Below, one piece after another: positions 1 to 5,368 of a stretch of DNA of 5,368 nucleotides. A program made the position numbers and the translations under genes. The DNA is from Smithella sp. (lineage in GTDB: Bacteria; Desulfobacterota; Syntrophia; Syntrophales; Smithellaceae). The stretch is taken from the NCBI GenBank assembly GCA_012797505.1, contig JAAZOZ010000443.1, positions 1 to 5,368 on the forward strand. The letters are read 5' to 3'. Every line of letters starts with the position of its first letter. Within the stretch, counting starts at the first letter, position 1. The notes beneath the pieces were generated by a model. That model searched no databases. It saw nothing but the letters and a program-made list of their open reading frames with translations, and was not told the origin of the DNA.

Positions 1-247
1 CAGCTGCACCTGGTATGATTTCGCGCGCAAAATTCTGAAGGAAGCCCGCCTGGATCAGGTCGAATTGTCCCCGATGAAAACCGGCGAATTGCAGCGGGCG
101 GCCAGACGACCGGCTTACAGTGTGCTGGGGATGCAAAAGTTTGTGGCCGCAACCGGCAAGACCATGCAGCCCTGGCAGCTCGCGTTTTCGGATTATTATT
201 CGTTTGTCACCAGCAGGACCTGCATGAGCCCGCCGGGAACGGCTTGA
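1..247 (+). CDS. rfbD: dTDP-4-dehydrorhamnose reductase, C-terminal end (5' partial)
   Basis: This is the last 81 codons of a gene that begins before the window; the reading frame starts at base 2 and ends at TGA 245-247. The family reduces dTDP-4-dehydro-L-rhamnose to dTDP-L-rhamnose with NAD(P)H in the cytoplasm, the last step in making the rhamnose donor for O-antigen and other surface glycans. Visible family marks are the stretch CTWYDFARKIL, matching the family's usual 'CSWYEFA.' segment, then RRPAYSVL, the conserved 'RPxYSxL' segment near the C-terminus, and finally the QPWQLAFSDYY helix, matching the usual '.W..AL..YL' ending. About 14 residues follow that helix (SFVTSRTCMSPPGTA), a slightly longer tail than usual. 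The catalytic Tyr/Lys and the nucleotide-binding Gly motif lie upstream and cannot be checked. No intact start or promoter is visible. Recognition rests on the two conserved C-terminal blocks and is fairly secure. Confidence 0.85.
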   Translation, partial: SCTWYDFARKILKEARLDQVELSPMKTGELQRAARRPAYSVLGMQKFVAATGKTMQPWQLAFSDYYSFVTSRTCMSPPGTA

Positions 248-293
248 TAGGGCGGTGCGTCGGAATAGCCCCGGCATGCGCACACGGGAACAA

Positions 294-307
294 GGGGTTG
301 CAACCCC
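294..307. repeat. Perfect 14-bp palindrome
   Basis: The sequence GGGGTTGCAACCCC is its own reverse complement. As RNA it could only form a four-pair GC stem around a six-base loop, and no T-run follows, so it is a poor intrinsic terminator. As DNA it could be a dimeric regulator's operator or a dispersed palindromic element. It lies 47 bases after the rfbD stop and 82 bases before the promoter -10, which is far for a classical repressor site. The palindrome is directly seen; any function is inference. Confidence 0.5.
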
Positions 308-388
308 CTGCTCCAAGCGGATTTGCGGCAACCGATCCAGGCGGTCGACCGGCGGAAGGATTTTTAAAATGAATTCCAGAAGGACGTA

Positions 389-397
389 TGATATAAT
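389..397 (+). promoter_or_regulatory. Extended -10 promoter for the lipoprotein gene
   Basis: The bases TGATATAAT form a perfect extended -10 element (TG, one base, TATAAT). The hexamer at the usual -35 distance (369-374, ATGAAT) does not resemble TTGACA, which fits promoters that rely on the extended -10. Transcription would start near base 404, giving a leader of about 28 bases that includes the GGAGG ribosome binding site. This placement supports the 432 start over the upstream ATG at 369, which would lie upstream of the transcript. Confidence 0.6.
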
Positions 398-418
398 TAC
401 AACCAATCCCATCAGGAT

Positions 419-423
419 GGAGG
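419..423 (+). promoter_or_regulatory. Ribosome binding site for the lipoprotein
   Basis: GGAGG ends eight bases before the ATG at 432. It is the reason for choosing that start, together with the well-formed lipoprotein signal peptide that begins there. A weaker GGAAGGA at 354-360 precedes an in-frame ATG at 369, which would add 21 residues ahead of the signal peptide and make it abnormally long. Confidence 0.75.
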
Positions 424-431
424 TATCGCCC

Positions 432-3179
432 ATGCGAAATATATTCAAGATTGTTTTCTGGGGTCTGATTCCCGCCGCGGCGCTGATGCTGCAGGGCTGC
501 CTCGTTTCCACACCGTCCACGCTCATTTCGCCGGAAATCCGGTCTTTGTACGAAGGGGAATATAAAATTGATCCCTATATGAAGAAACATGTGCCGCTTT
601 CGACGGCCGTCTTGCCCTTTGTCGATTTGTCCGGAAGCAAGGAAGGGGGAAATGCCATGCGGCGGGGCTTCTATAACCATTTCAGTTCCCTTCCCTTCAA
701 AGACATGGAACTTTACAAAGTGGATGACCTGCTTGCGAAGGCGGGGTTGACCGACGCGGAGGCAGTCCGTAAAACCTCTCCGCAAAAACTGGGTGAAATT
801 CTGGGTGTTGATGCGGTTGTTTTTGGCGAGGTATCCGATTTTGATAAATATTTTGCTGTCCTCTATTCGCAGGTTGCCGTGGGCGCGGAAGTCAAGATGT
901 ACGATACAAAAACCGGCAATTTTCTGTGGAGCGGCAAGCACAAGGTGCGCAAGCACGAAGGCGGCGTCTCCACGAACCCGGTCGGCATTATCGCCACGGT
1001 GATTGCGACCGCCCTGAATGTCCGCGATATTCAGCTGCTGCGCGCCAATGATGATCTGTTCCGCGACATGGTCAAGACCATTCCGACGCCGTCTCTGGCC
1101 CAGGCCAAGCGTCCTCCGGTCATTTCGCTTCTCACGCAGGACACCAAGGGGCTGCCGAAAAAGGCAGGCGATGAGATCAAAGTGGTCATTCAGGGAACAC
1201 CGAACATGCAGGCCTCTTTCGACATCGGCCAGTACCGGAAACGCATCGAAATGCAGGAGGTTGAGCCGGGCGGTTATTACGGCGTCTATAAAGTGGTGCC
1301 GGGGGACAACATCGAAAAAGCCATCGTCACCGGCTACCTCACGGACGATTCCGGAAACACCGCCCACTGGGTGGACGCGATCGGATCCGTCACGCTCGAC
1401 ACCACTCCGCCGGATAACCCCACAGGCATTACATCAAAGGGAAGGAACCGGCTGGTGGCGCTGCGATGGGAAAAGAACACGGCGGCGGATCTGGCCGGGT
1501 ATCTCATTTACCGCTCCGACACACCGCTGTCCGGCTACGTCCAGATTGGCAAGACGGAGTTGAATGAATATAGCGATGCCGATCCGAATCTGGCAAACTC
1601 CCGGACGTACTATTACCGGATTTCGGCCGTGGATTTCGCCGGCAATGAAAGCCGGATGGCGCAGGCGCAGGGCATGCCGATCGCACCCGGGCCGACGCCG
1701 GTTTCCGGGATCATTGAAGCGGACACCACCTGGTATTCGGGCGCCAGCCCCTACATTCTGGAGTCCAATGTCACGGTTAAAGACAAGGCGCTTTTAACCA
1801 TTGAGCCGGGAACGGAAATTCAGTCCAAAGGCGGAGCGCTGATTGTCGAGGGGCGGATTTCAGCACGGGGCGACAACGACAGCATCATCCGCTTTGACTC
1901 GGCGGAGGAAAACCAACTCTGGCCGGGCATTTCGTTTGCCAGCGTGAAGGACCGGGAAAACCATCTGGCGTTTGTCCGCGTGCGAAACGCGCGAACCGCC
2001 GTTTTATGTCAGGCCTCGTCGCCCACCATTGAGAAATCCGAGTTTACGCAAAACCAGGAAGCGATCCGGATTCAGGGAGCCTTTTCCAAACCGATCATCA
2101 GCAAGAATGCGCTTTATAAAAACAAGGGCGTCGTCATTTCCGTCAGCGATGGGGCCGCGCCGCGCATTGTGGAAAACACCATTAACGACAACGACAATAC
2201 CGGATTGATGCTCTCTTCCTCAGCCGCGGAAATTTCGCAAAACACAATCACCAGAAACAAAAATAACGGCATTGTGGTCAAAGGCGCGCCAGCCGTCATT
2301 TCCCAAAACAACCTGGTGGATAATCAGCCATACAACCTGTTTGGCGAGATGAAAGGCGCTCCGGCAAAGGCGCTGAACAACTGGTGGGGCAGCGCAAAAA
2401 TGGCGGTTGTCCTGTCCGGAATCCACGGGCGGGTCGATGTCGGCTCCGTGCTGGACGGACCGTACCCGCAGGGCAAGGCGCTGGCCGTGCCGATCCTGGA
2501 TAAAAAGCTCGAAGGCGCGATCCAGGCGGATGCCTATCTGATTTTATCACACAGCCCCTACCGCGTGGCCAAAGACGTGGTCATTGACGGAGGCGCCACC
2601 CTCTACATCGAACCCGGGGTGGTTGTCGAATTCGAACAGGGAACGTCCTTCATTACCCAAAACGGCGGCATGGTCGCGAGGGGAACCAGGGAAAAACCGA
2701 TTACCTTTACCGCCGCTTCTTCTTCACCCGCTCCGGGCTTCTATGTCAGCGCCGTGCGGTTTTCCGAATCCACCAAAGTCAACAGCGCTTTTGCCTATTG
2801 CATCGTGAAATACGCGACAACCGCTTTTGATGTTTATACGGGATCGCCCGAAATCTCCTACAGCTACATTGCGCATGCCTCGCAGAGCGCCGTTTATTGC
2901 CGTAAAGACGCCGCCCCGGTCCTTTCCTACAACACCTTTGCGCAAAATCAGGGCGAAGGCGCCGTCAAATGCGTGGGCTCGGCCAATCCGAGAATTTTTC
3001 AAAACAACTTCATCGACAACGCCGTGGCCGTGCAGAGCTTTTCGTCGATTTACATCGACGCCCGCAACAACTGGTGGGGCAGCGCTCCTCCCGATCCCAA
3101 AATTTTCTGGGGAGAGAACATCAATACGAAACCGTGGCTGGAACAGGCCAACCCGGAGGCTTTTACGGAAAGACGTTGA
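432..3179 (+). CDS. Mosaic lipoprotein: GNA1162/DUF799 + Ig-like + FN3 + two beta-helix modules
   Basis: This 915-residue protein is probably exported and lipid-anchored; its function is unknown. Residues 1-22 form a signal peptide with one basic/hydrophobic segment and lipobox LQGC, so Cys23 would be lipidated. Leu at +2 suggests the outer membrane. Residues about 28-220 match GNA1162/DUF799 lipoproteins: TAVLPFVDLS (58-67), GLTDAEAV from 105, LGVDAVVFGEV (124-134) and FLWSG (164-168). Known members are small lipoproteins of roughly 200 residues, often beside CsgG-like genes; none is visible here. Residues about 227-323 look like a beta-sandwich domain (PGGYYGVYKV, GYLTDDSGN). Residues 325-416 are fibronectin type III (ALRW, GYLIYRS, YYYRISAVDFAGNES). 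Residues about 424-660 and 700-890 are two right-handed beta-helix modules with rungs of about 22 residues rich in S/T, N and I/V (such as ISQNTITRN), each ending in NNWWGSA. No polysaccharide-lyase catalytic residues can be assigned. The helices may bind glycan or act as scaffold, which is inference. Confidence 0.85.
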   Translation: MRNIFKIVFWGLIPAAALMLQGCLVSTPSTLISPEIRSLYEGEYKIDPYMKKHVPLSTAVLPFVDLSGSKEGGNAMRRGFYNHFSSLPFKDMELYKVDDLLAKAGLTDAEAVRKTSPQKLGEILGVDAVVFGEVSDFDKYFAVLYSQVAVGAEVKMYDTKTGNFLWSGKHKVRKHEGGVSTNPVGIIATVIATALNVRDIQLLRANDDLFRDMVKTIPTPSLAQAKRPPVISLLTQDTKGLPKKAGDEIKVVIQGTPNMQASFDIGQYRKRIEMQEVEPGGYYGVYKVVPGDNIEKAIVTGYLTDDSGNTAHWVDAIGSVTLDTTPPDNPTGITSKGRNRLVALRWEKNTAADLAGYLIYRSDTPLSGYVQIGKTELNEYSDADPNLANSRTYYYRISAVDFAGNESRMAQAQGMPIAPGPTPVSGIIEADTTWYSGASPYILESNVTVKDKALLTIEPGTEIQSKGGALIVEGRISARGDNDSIIRFDSAEENQLWPGISFASVKDRENHLAFVRVRNARTAVLCQASSPTIEKSEFTQNQEAIRIQGAFSKPIISKNALYKNKGVVISVSDGAAPRIVENTINDNDNTGLMLSSSAAEISQNTITRNKNNGIVVKGAPAVISQNNLVDNQPYNLFGEMKGAPAKALNNWWGSAKMAVVLSGIHGRVDVGSVLDGPYPQGKALAVPILDKKLEGAIQADAYLILSHSPYRVAKDVVIDGGATLYIEPGVVVEFEQGTSFITQNGGMVARGTREKPITFTAASSSPAPGFYVSAVRFSESTKVNSAFAYCIVKYATTAFDVYTGSPEISYSYIAHASQSAVYCRKDAAPVLSYNTFAQNQGEGAVKCVGSANPRIFQNNFIDNAVAVQSFSSIYIDARNNWWGSAPPDPKIFWGENINTKPWLEQANPEAFTERR
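2376..2395 (+). repeat. Direct repeat copy 1, encoding NNWWGSA at the end of beta-helix module 1
   Basis: These 20 bases are identical to 3066-3085, 690 bases downstream in the same frame. They encode Asn-Asn-Trp-Trp-Gly-Ser and the start of Ala (residues 649-655), the cap after the last rung of the first beta-helix. NNWWG is a common closing motif in this type of beta-helix protein, so protein-level conservation explains part of the match. The identical codon choice suggests a relatively recent duplication or gene conversion. Confidence 0.7.
3066..3085 (+). repeat. Direct repeat copy 2, encoding NNWWGSA at the end of beta-helix module 2
   Basis: This is the partner of 2376-2395, covering residues 879-885. 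The flanking bases differ on both sides. Here the motif is followed by PPDPK, a proline-rich exit from the helix, whereas copy 1 is followed by KMAVVLSG. Confidence 0.7.
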
Positions 3180-3204
3180 CACCGGCAGGTTATTTGCCTA
3201 TAGT
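3176..3204 (+). promoter_or_regulatory. Near-consensus sigma-70 promoter for the ABC-F gene
   Basis: A perfect -35 hexamer TTGACA (3176-3181) is followed by a 17-base spacer (3182-3198) and TATAGT (3199-3204), five of six matches to the -10 consensus. The -35 overlaps the TGA stop of the lipoprotein gene. Transcription would start around 3211, leaving a leader of about 22 bases before the GTG at 3234. This implies that the ABC-F gene can be expressed independently of the lipoprotein, and probably constitutively since no operator is seen. Confidence 0.75.
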
Positions 3205-3221
3205 CCCGCAGACTTGAAAAC

Positions 3222-3225
3222 GGAG
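3222..3225 (+). promoter_or_regulatory. Ribosome binding site selecting GTG 3234
   Basis: GGAG lies eight bases before the GTG at 3234. An in-frame GTG at 3225 would begin on the last base of this site and would have no ribosome binding site of its own, so 3234 is preferred. Starting there gives MIYFRNVSLSF, the typical first strand of an ABC-F protein. Confidence 0.65.
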
Positions 3226-3233
3226 TGCTGTGG

Positions 3234-5192
3234 GTGATTTATTTCCGCAACGTCAGTTTGTCTTTTCTGGATAGACACCTGTTCGACCAGATTTCCTGGA
3301 CGATTCATCCCAAAAGCCGCATCGGGTTGGTGGGCGATAACGGCGCGGGCAAAACAACCCTTTTTCGTGCCATCCTCGATGAGGTGCGCCTCGACTGCGG
3401 CCTGATCGAAATCCCCGGCCGGAAGCAGAAAAAAATCGGCTATCTTCCGCAGGACTTAGTCGAGCTGGAAGCCACCGGTCTGATCGAATTCCTTCGCCGG
3501 AAAAGCGGCATCGCCCAATTGGAAGAAGACCTCCGCACCCTGGAGCGGCAAATCTCACAGATTCAATCCGACACGAGTGAATACGGCGAGCTTTCGCGCC
3601 GCTATGCGCAGGCGACGGCCGAATTTTCCGCCCGCGACGGATACGCCTTTGAATCCCGGGCCAAACAAATCCTCAAAGGGTTCGGCTTCCGCGAGAGCGA
3701 TTTTGACAAAACCTGCGACGTGTTTTCCGGCGGTTGGAAAATGCGCATTCTGTTGACTTCCATCTTGCTTTCCCAACCGGACATCATGCTGCTGGACGAA
3801 CCGACCAACCACCTCGATACGGAAAGCATGGAATGGCTGGAAAGCTACCTGAAGGACTACCCCGGCACCATTCTGGTCGTGTCCCACGATCATTTCTTCC
3901 TGGATAAAATCGCCACGCAAATTGCGGAACTGGCCAACCGCCGCATTCACCTGTATTCGGGCAACTACACCTATTACCTGGCAGAAAAGGAGCGACGGCG
4001 CGAAGCGCTGAAAAAAGAGATGGAACTGCAAAAAGCGCAGATCAAAAAAATTGAAGATTTCGTGGAGCGGTTCCGCTACAAGGCCACCAAAGCGTCGCAG
4101 GTGCAAAGCCGCGTCAAAATGCTGGAGAAGTTCAGGGACATTCAGCCGGAAGGCAGCGCCAAAAGCGTCGTCATGAAATTCCCGGAAGGCAAAAAAAGCG
4201 TGAAGGAGGTGGTCGCGGTTTCCGACCTGGGCCACGCCTACGGCGATCTGACGGTTTTTTCCGGTTTGAATTTTTCGCTTTTCCGGGGCGAGAAAGTCGC
4301 CTTCGTGGGCGTGAACGGATCGGGAAAATCCACGCTGTCAAGGCTTTTGAGCCTCTCGGAAAAGCCTTCCCACGGCTCTGTTACGTACGGAGACGGAGTG
4401 AACATGGCTTTTTTTTCACAGGAAAGCTCTCAAAACCTGCATTATGCAAACACGATCTGGGAAGAAGTTCAGGCGGTTCCGACGTCCGCCGACGATCAGA
4501 CCAAACGCAACCTGCTGGGAGCGTTTCTTTTTTCAGGAGACGATATTTTCAAACCCGTCGGCGTTCTGTCCGGCGGTGAAAAATCACGTCTGGCGCTTTT
4601 AAAAATCATGCTGCTCGACACCAACTTCCTGGTGCTGGATGAGCCGACCAATCATCTGGACATCAAAACCAAAGACGTTTTTCAAAATGCCCTGCTCCAT
4701 TATTCCGGAACGGTGGCCATCGTTTCCCACGACCGTTACTTCCTGGATCGCCTGGTCAACAAGGTTTTTGAGCTCAAGGATGGGGAGATCAGGGCTTACG
4801 CCGGCAATTATTCCTACTTTATTGAAAAGCGCGCCGAGCGGACACAGGACACTGGACAGCAGCATCGTCGCGACCGGGCGGCCGTGGACAGGACGCTTAC
4901 CGCAAAAGACAAAAAAAGACTGGAAGCGGAAGAACGCAACCGCCTGTCGAAAATCAAAAACGGTTTAAAGAGGCAGCTGGCGGAGGTGGAAGCAAAAATC
5001 ACAGACCTTGAATCCCGAAAGGCTGCCAATGAAAATTCCCTGTGTGATCCTCAAACACACAAAGATGCAGGTAAAATCAAAGAGCTTCAGATCGATCTGA
5101 AGGCCTTTGAAAAAGAGCTTGCTCAAGCCTACCGCCTGTGGACGGAATTGAGTTGCAAACTGGAAGAGACTGATTCCGCCGGCTCCGCCTGA
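3234..5192 (+). CDS. ABC-F family ATPase, YheS-like (ribosome-associated translation factor)
   Basis: This 652-residue soluble protein has two ABC ATPase domains and no membrane segments, as in ABC-F proteins, which bind the ribosomal E site and act on translation rather than transport. Domain 1: Walker A GDNGAGKTT (34-42), signature FSGGW (164-168), Walker B IMLLDEPTNHLD (184-195) and SHD switch (217-219). Domain 2: GVNGSGKST (359-367), LSGGEKSR (445-452), FLVLDEPTNHLD (465-476) and SHD (498-500). Both catalytic glutamates (E189, E470) are present, so both sites look active. The inter-domain linker contains FVERFRYKATKASQVQSRVKMLEK (about 275-298), the block characteristic of the YheS/YdiF branch. 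A basic coiled-coil tail covers about 556-645, with the usual LCDPQTHKD break. Length is close to E. coli YheS (about 637). The start is GTG. Its own promoter precedes it. It could be an antibiotic-resistance ABC-F protein, but no linker feature or neighbour suggests that; a housekeeping role is more likely. Confidence 0.92.
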   Translation: MIYFRNVSLSFLDRHLFDQISWTIHPKSRIGLVGDNGAGKTTLFRAILDEVRLDCGLIEIPGRKQKKIGYLPQDLVELEATGLIEFLRRKSGIAQLEEDLRTLERQISQIQSDTSEYGELSRRYAQATAEFSARDGYAFESRAKQILKGFGFRESDFDKTCDVFSGGWKMRILLTSILLSQPDIMLLDEPTNHLDTESMEWLESYLKDYPGTILVVSHDHFFLDKIATQIAELANRRIHLYSGNYTYYLAEKERRREALKKEMELQKAQIKKIEDFVERFRYKATKASQVQSRVKMLEKFRDIQPEGSAKSVVMKFPEGKKSVKEVVAVSDLGHAYGDLTVFSGLNFSLFRGEKVAFVGVNGSGKSTLSRLLSLSEKPSHGSVTYGDGVNMAFFSQESSQNLHYANTIWEEVQAVPTSADDQTKRNLLGAFLFSGDDIFKPVGVLSGGEKSRLALLKIMLLDTNFLVLDEPTNHLDIKTKDVFQNALLHYSGTVAIVSHDRYFLDRLVNKVFELKDGEIRAYAGNYSYFIEKRAERTQDTGQQHRRDRAAVDRTLTAKDKKRLEAEERNRLSKIKNGLKRQLAEVEAKITDLESRKAANENSLCDPQTHKDAGKIKELQIDLKAFEKELAQAYRLWTELSCKLEETDSAGSA

Positions 5193-5249
5193 TTTCAAAT
5201 CAAGATCAAGCGTTCCCTTTTTGGCGTCGTTGATTTCCTTCATGGATGT

Positions 5250-5278
5250 GCAGGGAACGGTTTAAAATGGTTCCCTGC
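5250..5278. terminator. Hairpin between convergent genes, possible bidirectional terminator
   Basis: GCAGGGAAC (5250-5258) pairs perfectly with GTTCCCTGC (5270-5278) around an 11-base loop. It sits 57 bases after the ABC-F stop and 15 bases beyond the stop of the minus-strand gene, the expected place for a shared terminator. Neither side is followed directly by a T-run: the plus strand has only TTTT at 5291-5294. Termination efficiency is therefore doubtful, and the hairpin could instead protect a transcript 3' end. Confidence 0.45.
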
Positions 5279-5293
5279 GAGCTGCCGTGCTTT

Positions 5294-5368
5294 TCATGCC
5301 CCGTCCAGACCCGAGCGTTCCATGTGCTGATACCAGGTGGCCGGATCGACCAGAAATTCTTCCGTGTC
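5294..5368 (-). CDS. C-terminal end of an unidentified convergent gene (5' partial)
   Basis: On the minus strand an open frame enters from the right edge and ends at TGA (5296-5294). Its 24 codons read DTEEFLVDPATWYQHMERSG and then LDGA. The composition is acidic, with aromatic residues, and looks like real protein, and the convergent layout with a hairpin just past the stop supports a gene end. The FLVDPATW wording recalls the N-terminal segment of DsrC/TusE proteins, but here it lies at the C-terminus, so I do not assign that family. The function is unknown. The alternative is chance coding, since the fragment is short. Confidence 0.45.
   Translation of the reverse strand, partial: DTEEFLVDPATWYQHMERSGLDGA

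Larger units (their letters stand above)
248..431. other. Intergenic region between rfbD and the lipoprotein gene
   Basis: This stretch of 184 bases contains no convincing gene. Frame 3 is open from 255, but the peptide it would add is basic, low in structure and runs through a palindrome, so I treat it as non-coding. It holds the palindrome at 294-307, a second smaller palindrome CGGTCGACCG at 342-351, a T5 run at 361-365, an extended -10 promoter and a ribosome binding site. The small palindrome followed nine bases later by TTTTT could be a poor rfbD terminator, but the stem and the T-run are not adjacent, so I do not call it separately. Confidence 0.6.

Noticed and set aside
255..431. N-terminal extension of the lipoprotein to the ATG at 255
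   Set aside because: The added peptide is basic and unstructured, runs through a palindrome and promoter, and would bury the lipoprotein signal peptide 59 residues inside the protein.
207..1367. A 386-codon open frame on the minus strand over the lipoprotein gene start
   Set aside because: It lies antisense to a convincingly identified lipoprotein domain, has no recognisable motif or ribosome binding site, and its composition (many R, G, H, F) is that of a mirror of a GC-biased gene.
1018..1563. A 181-codon plus-strand frame overlapping the lipoprotein gene
   Set aside because: It is rich in Arg, Ser, Pro and Thr, as expected of a shifted reading of GC-rich coding DNA, and the real frame here encodes recognisable Ig-like and FN3 segments.
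3225..3233. GTG at 3225 as the ABC-F start
   Set aside because: It overlaps the only good ribosome binding site (GGAG 3222-3225); the GTG at 3234 is properly spaced and gives the usual family N-terminus.
3555..4235. A 226-codon minus-strand open frame inside the ABC-F gene
   Set aside because: It is antisense to conserved ATPase motifs (signature, Walker B, linker) and shows no family feature of its own.
3225..5192. Antibiotic-resistance ABC-F determinant
   Set aside because: The linker block and coiled-coil tail match the YheS/YdiF-type branch, and there is no leader peptide, attenuator or resistance neighbour to support a resistance role.
1..5368. CRISPR array, tRNA, rRNA, insertion sequence or phage genes
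   Set aside because: I saw no regularly spaced repeats, tRNA-like cloverleaf, transposase motifs or terminal inverted repeats; nearly all the sequence is accounted for by the genes listed.

Overview
The window reads as ordinary chromosome from a Gram-negative bacterium of medium-high GC. It shows the end of a dTDP-rhamnose biosynthesis gene, a large outer-membrane-type lipoprotein, an ABC-F translation ATPase, and the edge of a convergent gene. The mix of a GNA1162-type lipoprotein with beta-helix repeats and a YheS-like ABC-F protein would suit a Desulfobacterota (former Deltaproteobacteria) genome. That placement is a low-confidence impression, because there is no rRNA or marker gene here.

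Layout. Bases 1-247 (+) hold the C-terminal end of dTDP-4-dehydrorhamnose reductase (RfbD). Bases 248-431 are non-coding, with a perfect 14-bp palindrome, an extended -10 promoter and a strong ribosome binding site. Bases 432-3179 (+) encode a 915-residue mosaic lipoprotein: signal peptide with lipobox, GNA1162/DUF799 domain, probable Ig-like domain, fibronectin type III domain, then two related parallel beta-helix modules that each end in the motif NNWWGSA. A near-consensus sigma-70 promoter (TTGACA, 17-bp spacer, TATAGT) overlaps the end of that gene. It is well placed to drive the next gene, 3234-5192 (+), a 652-residue twin-ATPase ABC-F protein with a GTG start. Bases 5193-5293 hold a 9-bp hairpin that may terminate transcription from both sides. 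Bases 5294-5368 (-) hold the last 24 codons of an unidentified convergent gene.

How they relate. RfbD makes dTDP-L-rhamnose for surface polysaccharide, and the lipoprotein is probably displayed at the cell envelope. A shared surface theme is therefore possible, but each downstream gene appears to have its own promoter and no functional operon is shown. The most unusual item is the lipoprotein's architecture, in which a small envelope-lipoprotein domain is fused to a long Ig/FN3/beta-helix extension.
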